From: Oscillospiraceae bacterium
GTDB lineage: Bacteria > Bacillota > Clostridia > Oscillospirales > Oscillospiraceae
DNA length: 32,451 nucleotides
Assembly (NCBI GenBank): GCA_022795735.1
Contig: JAAWHG010000029.1
Span: 1 to 32,451 of the forward strand
Reading direction: 5' to 3'
A model generated the notes under the pieces. The model saw only the letters and a program-made list of their open reading frames with translations. It made no database searches and was not told the DNA's origin. Position 1 is the first letter of the stretch. Each line of letters begins with the position of its first letter. Positions 15,986-23,495 of the stretch are shown here, piece after piece. Both the position numbers and the translations under genes were made by a program.

Positions 15986-16702
15986 TCAAAGCATGGCGAA
16001 GGTCTCCCCGATTGGGGTCCTAACCACCAGATTGGCCTCGCTGTCGTAGGGTGTCTCATCCCGGTTTACCAGCACCAACCGGTTGCCGCGATAATAGCGA
16101 ATCAACCCCGCCGCCGGATACACCGTCAAGCTGGTCCCGCCGACAATCAACAGATCGGCCTGGGAGATGGCGTCCACCGCGCCGTTGATGCACTTGTCGT
16201 TCAGCGCCTCCTCGTAGAGCACCACGTCCGGCTTGATGAGCCCGCCGCATTCGTCGCACATGGGCAGCGGCGCGTGGTCTCGAATGTATTCCGGACCGAA
16301 GAACTTACGGCATTTGGTGCAGTAGTTTCGGTGCACCGAGCCGTGTAGCTCGTAAACCTTCTTACTGCCCGCCTTCTGATGCAGTCCGTCGATGTTCTGG
16401 GTCACGACGGCCAGCAGTTTGCCCTCCCGCTCCCATTGGGCCAGCTTGTCATGGGCGGCGTTGGGCGCGGCATCCAGGGGCAGCATTTTCTCCCGGTAAA
16501 AGTGATAGAAGGATTCCGGCTTGCCCCAGAAAAAGCTCGCGCTTAAAATCTGTTCAGGCGGGTAATCAAATTTCTGATGATACAGCCCGTCCACGCTCCG
16601 GAAGTCGGGAATGCCGCTCTCGGTGGACACCCCTGCGCCGCCGAAAAAGACAATACGCCGGGCCTCATCGACCCAGCTTTTCAGGGTCTCCATGGTATCC
16701 AT
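15986..16702 (-). CDS. cobB: NAD-dependent protein deacylase, Sir2 family
   Basis: A 238-residue sirtuin that removes acetyl or related groups from lysine using NAD. The Rossmann motif GAGVSTESGIPDFRS is at about 22-36, TQNIDGLHQKAG at 101-112 and catalytic H120 in ELHGS. The zinc site is C128-x2-C131 and C149-x2-C152. All key residues are present. The start at 16702 has GGAGGAGG 8 nt upstream and gives a standard N-terminus; a longer reading from 16942 is only trmD in another frame. It overlaps the end of trmD by 38 bp, so it is the last gene of the ylxM-ffh-rpsP operon. Targets are unknown; acetyl-CoA-linked enzymes are usual sirtuin substrates in bacteria. Confidence 0.95.
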   Translation of the reverse strand: MDTMETLKSWVDEARRIVFFGGAGVSTESGIPDFRSVDGLYHQKFDYPPEQILSASFFWGKPESFYHFYREKMLPLDAAPNAAHDKLAQWEREGKLLAVVTQNIDGLHQKAGSKKVYELHGSVHRNYCTKCRKFFGPEYIRDHAPLPMCDECGGLIKPDVVLYEEALNDKCINGAVDAISQADLLIVGGTSLTVYPAAGLIRYYRGNRLVLVNRDETPYDSEANLVVRTPIGETFAML

Positions 16703-17441
16703 TGATTTCCTCCTCCAATTCCGCCAGCAGCTTTTTGTCCTGCTTGGTCTCAAACCGGACCTTCGCGTACATGTCGGGCCGCCGCAGCCGGGTCCGCCAC
16801 AGGGACTGCTTACGCCGCCATTTTTTAATGTTGGCGTGGTGACCCGACAGCAGAATGGGCGGAACGGCCAGCCCATGCCACACCTCCGGCCTGGAATACT
16901 GGGGATATTCCAAAAGCCCGTTCCAATGGCTCTCATCCTCAAAGCATTCCCGGTCAGGCAGCACGCCGGGCACCATCCGAGCCACGCAGTCGGCTACCGC
17001 CATGGCGGGAATCTCGCCGCCGGTCAGCACGAAGTCGCCCAACGAGATTTCCTCGTCCACGCACTCGTCCAGGAACCGCTGGTCCACCCCCTCGTAATGG
17101 CCGCAGACCAGCACCAGGTTATCGTATTGCAGCAGTTCCCGCGCCTTGGCCTGGGTAAAGGTCTCTCCGCAGGGAGACAGAAACACGGTATGCACCGGCC
17201 CCCCCGCCTCGTCACAGACGGCGCACCAGCAGTTATACAGCGGGTCGGCCTGCAAAACCGCTCCCCGGCCCCCACCATAGGGATAATCGTCCACCTGATT
17301 CTGCCGGTTGGTGGTGTAGTCCCGAATCTGGTGGGCCTCGATGCGGATGAAGTCCCGTTCCTGGGCCCGGCCCAGGATGCTCTCATTCATCATGTCCCCC
17401 ACAGTGTCGGGGAAGAGGGTCAAAATATCAATACGGGTCAC
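16665..17441 (-). CDS. trmD: tRNA (guanine(37)-N1)-methyltransferase
   Basis: A 258-residue SPOUT-class enzyme that methylates G37 next to the anticodon, preventing +1 frameshifts. Family blocks are RIDILTLFPDTV at the N-terminus, QIRDYT, YGGGRGAVLQADP, the trefoil-knot SAM site LVCGHYEGVDQR and ISLGDFVLTGGEIPAM, and the SGHHANIKKWRR segment. Arg stands where many homologues have Ala, Pro or Gly in YGGG-x-G, which I regard as a minor variation. It overlaps rimM by ATGA at its start and sir2 by 38 bp at its end. Confidence 0.97.
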   Translation of the reverse strand: MTRIDILTLFPDTVGDMMNESILGRAQERDFIRIEAHQIRDYTTNRQNQVDDYPYGGGRGAVLQADPLYNCWCAVCDEAGGPVHTVFLSPCGETFTQAKARELLQYDNLVLVCGHYEGVDQRFLDECVDEEISLGDFVLTGGEIPAMAVADCVARMVPGVLPDRECFEDESHWNGLLEYPQYSRPEVWHGLAVPPILLSGHHANIKKWRRKQSLWRTRLRRPDMYAKVRFETKQDKKLLAELEEEINGYHGDPEKLGR

Positions 17442-17926
17442 AGTGCCATCCCCTCAATCAGGCGCACATGGATTTCCCCGCCCTCCACATCCACCTTGTC
17501 CAAAAACTCGGAGACAGCGGGAATCATATACCGTTTCTCACCCTCGACCACATATACGTCGTTGCCCGGCAGGGTCAGCACTTCCTTGAGGGCGCCGATT
17601 TGCGCCCCCTCGCAGAAGACCGGCAGGCCGATCAAATCGGCAATAAACACCGTGCCCTCCTCCAGCTCCAAGCCCTCGCGGTCCACCGTGACGGTACGGC
17701 CCCGGAGCTTTTGCGCGTCCTCAATGCCGTCCACATCCTGGAACTTGACCAGCGCCATCGACTTATGAATCCGGCTGGATTCCACCGTAAAGGGCACGCC
17801 GTTCAGATACAGCTTGTCGAAGTCCAGCAAAAATTCCGGCCCGTCGGCCCAGGGCAGAATCTTGACTTCGCCCCGCACGCCGTGGGTCCCCACAACCTCG
17901 CCGGCCTCCAAGAATTGTTCTTTCAT
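17438..17926 (-). CDS. rimM: Ribosome maturation factor RimM
   Basis: A 162-residue protein that assists assembly of the 30S head and binds ribosomal protein S19. The N-terminal RimM beta-barrel shows AGEVVGTHGVRGEVKI, and the PRC-barrel C-terminus shows LIGLPV, IGALKEVLTLPGNDVYVV and the PAV-x-EF-x-D-x-VD motif. Length is normal. GAGGAAA precedes the ATG. It overlaps trmD by four bases. A perfect 8-bp hairpin (17951-17973) lies between it and khpA. Confidence 0.96.
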   Translation of the reverse strand: MKEQFLEAGEVVGTHGVRGEVKILPWADGPEFLLDFDKLYLNGVPFTVESSRIHKSMALVKFQDVDGIEDAQKLRGRTVTVDREGLELEEGTVFIADLIGLPVFCEGAQIGALKEVLTLPGNDVYVVEGEKRYMIPAVSEFLDKVDVEGGEIHVRLIEGMAL

Positions 17927-17950
17927 GCCATTTCCTCACAATATGGAATA

Positions 17951-17973
17951 TGCGTGGCGATACCAGCCACGCA
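17951..17973 (-). other. Intercistronic hairpin between khpA and rimM
   Basis: TGCGTGGC (17951-17958) and GCCACGCA (17966-17973) form a perfect 8-bp stem with a 7-nt loop. No U-tract follows on the minus strand, so it probably shapes mRNA processing or stability rather than ending transcription. Confidence 0.5.
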
Positions 17974-17984
17974 CATTTCCTGTC

Positions 17985-18212
17985 TCAGTCAACGATTTCA
18001 ACCGAAACCTTCTGCCCGTTTCGCTGGGCAACCGATTTGACGATGGTTCGAATCTCCTTGGCAATCCGGCCCTGACGGCCGATGACCTTGCCCATATCCT
18101 CGGGGGCAACCCGAAGCTCCAGCACCGTCGTCTCGCCCGGCACTTCGGTGACCGTGACGTCGTCCGGATGTTCCACCAAATTCTTTGCCAGATAGAGCAA
18201 AAGCTCCTTCAT
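17985..18212 (-). CDS. khpA: KH-domain RNA-binding protein KhpA
   Basis: A 75-residue single KH domain with the GKVIGRQGRIAKEIR loop (GxxG: GRQG). In Bacillota, KhpA pairs with KhpB/Jag and binds RNA, affecting cell division and envelope growth. The start at 18212 was chosen because AAAGGAG lies upstream and this is the normal family length; a longer reading from 18308 is only rpsP in another frame. It sits between rpsP and rimM, the standard arrangement. Confidence 0.95.
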   Translation of the reverse strand: MKELLLYLAKNLVEHPDDVTVTEVPGETTVLELRVAPEDMGKVIGRQGRIAKEIRTIVKSVAQRNGQKVSVEIVD

Positions 18213-18238
18213 CGCGTTCTCTCCTTTGCTGTTGTCAA

Positions 18239-18478
18239 TTAGAGGACGCCGGCCTTCTTCAAAAGACCTCTGACGGTGTCGGTGGGCTGCGCGCCGTTTT
18301 GAATCCAAGTCTTGGCCTTGTCCGCGTCAACCGTGACGGTGGCGGGGTTGGTCAGGGGGTCGTAGGAGCCGATTTCCTCGATGCAGCGCCCGTCGCGCGG
18401 GGAACGGGAGTCGGCGACGACAATGCGGTAATACGGATTCTTCTTTGCGCCCATTCTGCGGAGTCTGATTTTAACCAT
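18239..18478 (-). CDS. rpsP: 30S ribosomal protein S16
   Basis: A 79-residue protein with the full S16 signature: [25 protein letters not shown], then GSYDPL and WI[10 protein letters not shown]. It stabilises the 16S 5' domain. AGAGGTG lies 7 nt before the ATG. It is preceded by a 162-nt gap after ffh, which contains the folded element at 18548-18637 and an AT-rich stretch with TATATT that may be a weak extra promoter. Confidence 0.97.
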   Translation of the reverse strand: MVKIRLRRMGAKKNPYYRIVVADSRSPRDGRCIEEIGSYDPLTNPATVTVDADKAKTWIQNGAQPTDTVRGLLKKAGVL

Positions 18479-18547
18479 GGGGTTTCACCTCTTCTAAAAA
18501 TATATGTGATATATTGGAAAGCGAAAATCGCCTTACCTGCCTTTGCG

Positions 18548-18637
18548 CCTGTATCCCCAAACCAGGAAATGCCGGATTTCCGGGGGAATTTTGCTGTCCC
18601 GCAAGGCAAAAAACTGCGGGAAAACTGTGAATACAGG
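18548..18637 (-). other. Predicted three-helix RNA element between ffh and rpsP
   Basis: Starting 3 nt after the ffh stop, CCTGTATTC (18637-18629) pairs with GGATACAGG (18556-18548) with one G-U. It encloses a CCCGCA/TGCGGG hairpin (18620-18598) and a GGAAAT/ATTTCC hairpin with loop CCGGC (18581-18565). The layout is a three-way junction about 70 nt before rpsP. It matches no riboswitch I recognise. A simple processing or attenuation element is the alternative. Confidence 0.5.
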
Positions 18638-18640
18638 TTC

Positions 18641-19999
18641 TTACATGCCGGGGAAGCCCTGGAACCCGCCCATACGCTTGCCCATGCGTTTCATCTTCTT
18701 GGACGCGCCGGGGCCGGAAAACTGGCGAAGCATCTGATTCAGCGCGTCAAACTGCTTGAGCAGACGGTTCAAGTCCTCCACCTTGGTCCCGGAGCCGGCG
18801 GTAATCCGCCGCTTACGGCTGTGGTTGAGACAGCTCGGGTTTTCCCGCTCGTAGGGCGTCATAGACAGAATCATGGCCTCAATGCGGCCCATGGCCTTCT
18901 CGTCGAGCTTGGCGTTTTGCAGCGCCGAGGCGTTGACACCGGGCATCATGCCCAGCACGTCCTGAAGGTCGCCCATGTTGCGCATTTGAAGCATCTGGTC
19001 GTAGAAATCGGCCAGAGTAAACTTGTTAGACCGGAGCTTTTGCTCCAGCTCGGCGGCCTTTTTCTCATCAAAGGCCTGCTCCGCCTTTTCAATCAGGGTC
19101 AGCACGTCGCCCATGCCCAAGACGCGGGAGGCCATGCGGTCGGCGTGGAAGGGCTCGATCTGGTCCAGCTTTTCGCCAACGCCCACAAATTTAATGGGCT
19201 TGCCGGTGACCGCCTTGACCGACAGCGCCGCGCCGCCGCGCGCGTCGCCGTCCAGCTTGGAGAGCATCACGCCGTCAATTTCCAACTGCGCGTTGAACGC
19301 CTCGGCGGCGTTGACCGCGTCCTGGCCGGTCATCGCGTCCACAACCAGCAAAATTTCATCCGGGCTGACAGCGGCCTTGATGGCCCGGAGCTCCTCCATC
19401 AACGCCTCGTCGATGTGGAGCCGGCCCGCCGTGTCCAGAAACACCATATCATTGCCGTGCTTTTCCGCGTGGGCCACGGCGGCCCTTGCGATGTCCACGG
19501 GATTTGCCTGCCCCATCTGAAAGACGGGCAGCTCCAGCTTTTCGCCCACAACCTGAAGCTGCTGGATGGCGGCGGGACGGTAGACGTCGCACGCGGCCAG
19601 CAGCGGGCGCTTGCCCTGCTTTTTAAACAGGCCGGCCAGCTTGGCGCCGTTGGTGGTCTTGCCCGCGCCCTGAAGACCCACCAGCATGACCACGGTGGGG
19701 GGCTTGGAAGCGATGTGGAGCTTTTGATTTTCACTGCCCATCAGGGCGGTCAACTCGTCGTTGACAATTTTGACAATCATCTGGGCGGGTGTCAGGCTTT
19801 CCAACACGTCGGCGCCGACCGCCCGCTCAGTGACCGTCTTGACAAAGCTCTTGACGACCTTGTAGCTGACGTCGGCCTCCAACAGGGCGAGCCGGATTTC
19901 GCGCATGGACTCCTTGACGTCGGCCTCGCTGAGGCGGCCTTTACCACGAAGTTTTTTAAATACCGAGGACAGCTTTTCCGTCAGTCCTTCAAATGCCAT
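18641..19999 (-). CDS. ffh: Signal recognition particle protein Ffh
   Basis: A 452-residue SRP54 GTPase that binds 4.5S/6S RNA and signal sequences for cotranslational targeting. The N domain has MAFEGLTEKLSSVF and ALLEADVSYKVV. The G domain has the P-loop GLQGAGKTT, DVYRPAAIQQL, DTAGRLHID, and KLDGDARGGAALS. The Met-rich M domain has the RNA-binding NPSCLNHSRKRRITAGSGT and a tail ending MGGFQGFPGM. The segment NPSCLN differs slightly from the usual NP-x-I-x-N-x-SR. The start at 19999 has GGAGGAT upstream and begins 1 nt after the ylxM stop. Confidence 0.98.
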   Translation of the reverse strand: MAFEGLTEKLSSVFKKLRGKGRLSEADVKESMREIRLALLEADVSYKVVKSFVKTVTERAVGADVLESLTPAQMIVKIVNDELTALMGSENQKLHIASKPPTVVMLVGLQGAGKTTNGAKLAGLFKKQGKRPLLAACDVYRPAAIQQLQVVGEKLELPVFQMGQANPVDIARAAVAHAEKHGNDMVFLDTAGRLHIDEALMEELRAIKAAVSPDEILLVVDAMTGQDAVNAAEAFNAQLEIDGVMLSKLDGDARGGAALSVKAVTGKPIKFVGVGEKLDQIEPFHADRMASRVLGMGDVLTLIEKAEQAFDEKKAAELEQKLRSNKFTLADFYDQMLQMRNMGDLQDVLGMMPGVNASALQNAKLDEKAMGRIEAMILSMTPYERENPSCLNHSRKRRITAGSGTKVEDLNRLLKQFDALNQMLRQFSGPGASKKMKRMGKRMGGFQGFPGM

Positions 20000-20000
20000 T

Positions 20001-20348
20001 TCAATCCTCCATCAATGAGAGAGCTTCCAAAATTGCCGCCGCGTCGGTCTCCGAAGGACCGCCCCGCGCCGCAATGCGCGTTGCAGCGGTCCGAATGGCC
20101 TCCCTGGCGCTCTGATTGGCCCGCGCCCTGCGCAGACAGCCGAGCTTTTCCTCGTAAACGGTCAGAGCGGCTCCGGCGCGGGAGAGGGTGGCGTGGACCC
20201 CTTGGCGGCTGATCCCCTCCCGCTCGGCGATTTCGGCCAAGGAGAGGTCTTGATCGTAGTGGAGCTGGATGCAGCGCCGCTGGGTGTCGGTCAGCAGCTC
20301 GCCGTAGTAGTCGCACAGAAGGCTGATGGTGACGGGATCCTTCTTCAT
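20001..20348 (-). CDS. ylxM: YlxM-family DNA-binding protein
   Basis: A 115-residue helix-turn-helix protein of the UPF0122/YlxM family, with a sigma-70 region 4-like fold: QRRCIQLHYDQDLSLAEIAEREGISRQGVHATLSRA. It precedes ffh in most Bacillota and is thought to modulate SRP assembly or expression. The C-terminal 40 residues are Ala- and Arg-rich. The first gene of the operon, it is preceded by a near-consensus promoter with an overlapping dyad (20380-20426). Confidence 0.92.
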   Translation of the reverse strand: MKKDPVTISLLCDYYGELLTDTQRRCIQLHYDQDLSLAEIAEREGISRQGVHATLSRAGAALTVYEEKLGCLRRARANQSAREAIRTAATRIAARGGPSETDAAAILEALSLMED

Positions 20349-20379
20349 AGCGCACCCCCCCGGGCTGTAAAGCGTATCT

Positions 20380-20426
20380 GCTTGACAGCCTGTTTACTAT
20401 AGCAGATTGCGCCTCCACTGTCAAGC
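20380..20426 (-). promoter_or_regulatory. Promoter of the ylxM-ffh operon with overlapping dyad
   Basis: Minus-strand TTGACA (20424-20419), 17 bp, TATAGT (20401-20396) preceded by TGC. A perfect 9-bp inverted repeat, GCTTGACAG (20380-20388) and CTGTCAAGC (20418-20426), places one arm over the -35 box and the other at about the transcription start, as an operator might. Confidence 0.88.
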
Positions 20427-20461
20427 ATTTTTGTACAAAGAAATTCGCTTTTCAGCCGCTG

Positions 20462-21313
20462 TCAGGGCATTTTTTGGAAAAGAAGCGCGATTGCCGCCGC
20501 AATGGCTCCCTGATCGCAGGAGGCAACCGTTTCAAAGCCTCTGCCAAAGAGCGCGGGGGCGGCATCCTCGGGAATGAACGCCCGATCCGCTTCTTCCAAC
20601 ATATCCAGATCGTTGGGCGCGTCGCCCGCGCAGAGGAGCACGGGGCGGCCTAAACGGCTGGCCAATTCACGCGCGGCCTCCCCCTTTCCGCACCCGGCGG
20701 GAATCAGCTCCAACATTCGCGGCATGGAGCGAATTGGGGTAAAATAATGGAGGTATTCCCTGCGGACAATGGCCTCCATTTCATCAAAGGGCCGCTCCTC
20801 CTCGGGGTCCAGCTGCGAGAAGGGGACATGTCCCGCCGCCCGGAAGGGGGCATAATAGGTAACGCTGAGCACATCGGGTTCAATGCCCGAAAAATCCGGG
20901 TAACGGAACGAGACGCCATAGCGTTCCAAATAGGCCTCCCGCAAAGGGTCGGGCCCAAAACAATCGTGGCCGCGCAGCCCCTCAAACTCCATGCGCAACT
21001 GCGGAAACTGCTGGTGTAACGTCCAGGCGGCGTCCAACGCGCCGGGCGCGAAAGGACGGCGAACGGTTGTCTCTCCGGTTTCCAGGTCGCAGACGGCAGC
21101 CCCGTTGGCGATCAAAGCAGGCGCGTTGAGATGCAGCCCGCGCAAAGGCAGCTTAAACATGGGCATGGAACGTCCGGTCGCGATGGTAAACCGGCCGCCC
21201 CGGGCGATAAACTCCCCGACGGCCGCAAGGTTACGCGGCGGGACCTCCCCGGAGTGGGCGGTCATGGTGCGGTCATAGTCGCTGATCAGGAGGATTTGGG
21301 AGAAATCTTCCAT
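20462..21313 (-). CDS. HAD-superfamily hydrolase, Cof/IIB type
   Basis: A 283-residue cytosolic phosphatase of HAD class IIB. Motif I is SDYDRTMT with nucleophile D12 and D14, motif II is the Thr in ATGRS, and motif III/IV is GDAPNDLDML. A large alpha/beta cap lies between them (about 80-190). These enzymes act on sugar phosphates, nucleotides or cofactors such as PLP; the substrate cannot be told here. AGAGGA precedes the ATG. It lies downstream of pta behind a strong hairpin, with no room for an ordinary promoter, so it may depend on read-through. No clear terminator follows. Confidence 0.9.
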   Translation of the reverse strand: MEDFSQILLISDYDRTMTAHSGEVPPRNLAAVGEFIARGGRFTIATGRSMPMFKLPLRGLHLNAPALIANGAAVCDLETGETTVRRPFAPGALDAAWTLHQQFPQLRMEFEGLRGHDCFGPDPLREAYLERYGVSFRYPDFSGIEPDVLSVTYYAPFRAAGHVPFSQLDPEEERPFDEMEAIVRREYLHYFTPIRSMPRMLELIPAGCGKGEAARELASRLGRPVLLCAGDAPNDLDMLEEADRAFIPEDAAPALFGRGFETVASCDQGAIAAAIALLFQKMP

Positions 21314-21345
21314 GGCAAATGTCCTCTTTCTTTCCGAAATTTGAA

Positions 21346-21378
21346 ATAGTCCTGGAATCGTTGCGATCCCAGGACTAT
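21346..21378 (-). terminator. Terminator of pta
   Basis: Arms at 21346-21359 and 21365-21378 pair over 14 bp. The single non-identity is a G-U pair in minus-strand RNA but an A-C mismatch on the plus strand, so it belongs to pta. The tail is TTCAAATTT. Confidence 0.75.
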
Positions 21379-21403
21379 CTTTAGCAGAACCGTGTGACGG
21401 CGC

Positions 21404-22417
21404 TTACACCAGGGCGGCGGTGATGATGGCCATTGAGTAGACCTCGTCGGCGTTGCAGCCGCGGGAGAGATCGTTGATGGGGGCGTTGAGACCCTGGAGG
21501 ATGGGACCGTAGGCGTCGTAGCCGCCGAGGCGCTGGGCAATCTTGTAGCCAATGTTGCCGGCCTCGATGAGAGGGAAGATAAAGGTGTTGGCGTAGCCCG
21601 CGACCTTGGAGCCGGGGAACTTCAGCTGGCCAACCGTCGGGGAGACGGCGGCGTCAAACTGCATCTCGCCGTCGATGGCGAACTCGGGTGCCATTTCCTT
21701 GGCAAGCTTGGTCGCCTCGGCGGACAGCGCCACGGTGCCGCCCTTGCCGGAGCCCTTGGTGGAGAAGCTCAGCATGGCGACCTTGGGGTCGATGCCGAAC
21801 GCCTTGGCGGTCTTGGCGGTCTCGACGGCCACCTCGGCCAGCTTCTGGGCGGCGGACAGGGTGACGTTGCCCTCCTTGTCCACGTTGTCCTCATAGGAGA
21901 TGTTGATGGCGCAGTCGCCCATGCAAATCTTCTTCAACGCCTCGTCGCCGGTCTCGCGGACCAGGATAAAGGCGGAGGAGACCAGATGCGCGCCGGGCTT
22001 GGTCTTGATGAGCTGGAGGGCGGGACGGACGGTGTCTGCGGTGGAGTAGGTCGCGCCGCCCAGTAGGGAGTCGGCCTTGCCCATCTTGACGAGCATGGTG
22101 CCGAAGTAGTTGCCCTTGGACAGCGCCGCGCGGCAGTCCTCGGCGGACATTTTGCCCTTGCGGAGCTCGACCATCTTTTCCACCATCTCGTCCATGCCGG
22201 GGTAGGTGGCGGGGTCCAGAATTTCCAGACCGTCGATGTCAAAGCCGCCCTTGGAGGCCGCGGCCTTGACTTCTTCCACATTGCCCACCAGGATGGGGGT
22301 CAAGAAACCTTCCTTCTTCAGACGGGCGGCAGCCTCGAGAATACGGGCGTCGGGGCCCTCGGTGAAAACGATCTTGCGGGGGTTGTCCTTCAGGATCTGG
22401 ATCAGATTTTCAAACAT
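21404..22417 (-). CDS. pta: Phosphate acetyltransferase
   Basis: A 337-residue enzyme interconverting acetyl-CoA and acetyl phosphate, the step that feeds acetate formation and ATP gain. It matches the single-domain Pta family: RKIVFTEGPDARILEAA near the start, LLGGATYSTADTVRPALQ, MLSFSTKGSGKG, DGEMQFDAAVSP, and the C-terminal AGYANTFIFP and GPILQGLNAPINDLSRG. Length is normal. GGAGG lies 10 nt before the ATG, behind a clear promoter (22468-22496). No ackA is beside it. The CODH/ACS cluster is only 1.7 kb away, and the product of ACS is the substrate of Pta. Confidence 0.96.
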   Translation of the reverse strand: MFENLIQILKDNPRKIVFTEGPDARILEAAARLKKEGFLTPILVGNVEEVKAAASKGGFDIDGLEILDPATYPGMDEMVEKMVELRKGKMSAEDCRAALSKGNYFGTMLVKMGKADSLLGGATYSTADTVRPALQLIKTKPGAHLVSSAFILVRETGDEALKKICMGDCAINISYEDNVDKEGNVTLSAAQKLAEVAVETAKTAKAFGIDPKVAMLSFSTKGSGKGGTVALSAEATKLAKEMAPEFAIDGEMQFDAAVSPTVGQLKFPGSKVAGYANTFIFPLIEAGNIGYKIAQRLGGYDAYGPILQGLNAPINDLSRGCNADEVYSMAIITAALV

Positions 22418-22467
22418 AAGTAAATACCTCCATTTTTTATACGGCCTCGCCGCAAATTTCTCTTTCT

Positions 22468-22496
22468 ATTATACACCTAATTTCCGCTGGTCTCAA
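22468..22496 (-). promoter_or_regulatory. Promoter of pta
   Basis: Minus-strand TTGAGA (22496-22491), exactly 17 bp, and a perfect TATAAT (22473-22468). The -35 box lies inside the end of the pseudouridine synthase gene. Confidence 0.85.
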
Positions 22497-23370
22497 CTGT
22501 CAATTTCGGAAAAGTTGGGTTTTGCCGGGAGGAAATGGTCAGCCTTTCCCCCGACAGCGGGTGCGAGAAAGTCAGGGCTTTCGCGCAGAGCTGTTGGGTC
22601 CTGATGCCGAGCCCTTCCGACCGGGCAAGAGAGGCCGCCGTCCCATAGGCCCGGTCGCCCAGAATGGGACAGCCCAGCGCTTGACAATGGACGCGAAGCT
22701 GGTGCGTCCGTCCGGTTTCAGGCCGCAATTCCAGCAGCGACAGACCGTCCCCATCCGAAATAACACGGTAACCGGTCAGAGCGCGTTGCCCGTCCGCGTT
22801 TACCTCGCGCAAAAGACTCCCGCCAGGCCGCCGGGCAATGGGCATATCGACGAAGCCATCCAGCGGCGCAGGGATACCGCAGACACTGGCCAGGTAACGC
22901 TTTTCGATCCGTCCCTCTTGCAGCGCACGGCTGAGGAGGGCATGGATGTGGGCATTTTTTGCGAAGAGGACGACGCCGAAGGTGTCCCGGTCCAACCGGG
23001 TCACCACATGGACGCCGCATCGCGCGCCACGAAGATGAAAAGCGACCCAGTTTGCCAGTGTCCCCGTCTGACGGGACGGGGTGGGATGCACCCACACGCC
23101 GGCGGGCTTGTCCACAGCCAAAATCGCCTCGTCTTCCCAGAGCACATCCAAGGCCCCCGCTTCGGCTGGATACGACGGCGGCTCCCCCTCCACTACGACA
23201 CGAATTTCTGCACCTCTTGCGACAAGACAATCGGTATGGGCGGCCTGGCCGTCAACAAAAATTGCCCGCTGCTGCTTCAACCGTTTAACCAACGTGGAGG
23301 AAAGCGCCAGCTCTCCCCGTAAAAAACCCAAAACCCGCCCCTCCCGGGCCGCAGTAAGAACCAGCTCCAT
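22477..23370 (-). CDS. RluA-family pseudouridine synthase
   Basis: A 297-residue pseudouridine synthase acting on rRNA or tRNA. An S4-like RNA-binding segment (about 20-62, LSSTLVKRLKQQRAIFVDG) is followed by the catalytic domain with LAVDKPAGVWVHP, the active-site loop TRLDRDTFG (about 124-132, catalytic D127), and PETGRTHQLRVHC. The usual loop is HRLDRDTSG: Thr replaces His before RLD, and Phe replaces Ser before the Gly. The catalytic Asp, Arg and Leu remain, so activity is likely but target choice may differ. AAGGGG lies 7 nt before the ATG. It is divergent from nrdG. Confidence 0.93.
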   Translation of the reverse strand: MELVLTAAREGRVLGFLRGELALSSTLVKRLKQQRAIFVDGQAAHTDCLVARGAEIRVVVEGEPPSYPAEAGALDVLWEDEAILAVDKPAGVWVHPTPSRQTGTLANWVAFHLRGARCGVHVVTRLDRDTFGVVLFAKNAHIHALLSRALQEGRIEKRYLASVCGIPAPLDGFVDMPIARRPGGSLLREVNADGQRALTGYRVISDGDGLSLLELRPETGRTHQLRVHCQALGCPILGDRAYGTAASLARSEGLGIRTQQLCAKALTFSHPLSGERLTISSRQNPTFPKLTVETSGN

Positions 23371-23395
23371 CTAAATACCCCTTTTGCTAACATGC

Positions 23396-23426
23396 GTCAT
23401 TTCGACACCACATCCGTAGAAATGAC
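23396..23426. repeat. 8-bp inverted repeat between divergent genes
   Basis: GTCATTTC (23396-23403) and GAAATGAC (23419-23426) are perfect inverse complements with a 15-bp spacer, 18 bp upstream of the nrdG -35 box and 25 bp before the rluA-type start. It may be an operator or a leader hairpin. It does not resemble the NrdR box I know. Confidence 0.5.
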
Positions 23427-23443
23427 CGTTCCCGACATGCTGA

Positions 23444-23472
23444 TTGCTTTTCCCTAGCAGCTATGCTACAAT
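23444..23472 (+). promoter_or_regulatory. Promoter of nrdG
   Basis: TTGCTT (23444-23449), 17 bp, TACAAT (23467-23472) preceded by TGC (extended -10). Confidence 0.75.
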
Positions 23473-23495
23473 GGCGAAAAGGAGAGTGTTTGCAA

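Noticed and set aside
16703-16942. N-terminal extension of the sirtuin by 80 residues
   Set aside because: The extra part is trmD read in another frame; the ATG at 16702 has an excellent ribosome binding site.
18185-20212. 675-codon plus-strand ORF
   Set aside because: Mirror frame of ffh and rpsP; the real proteins are unmistakable.
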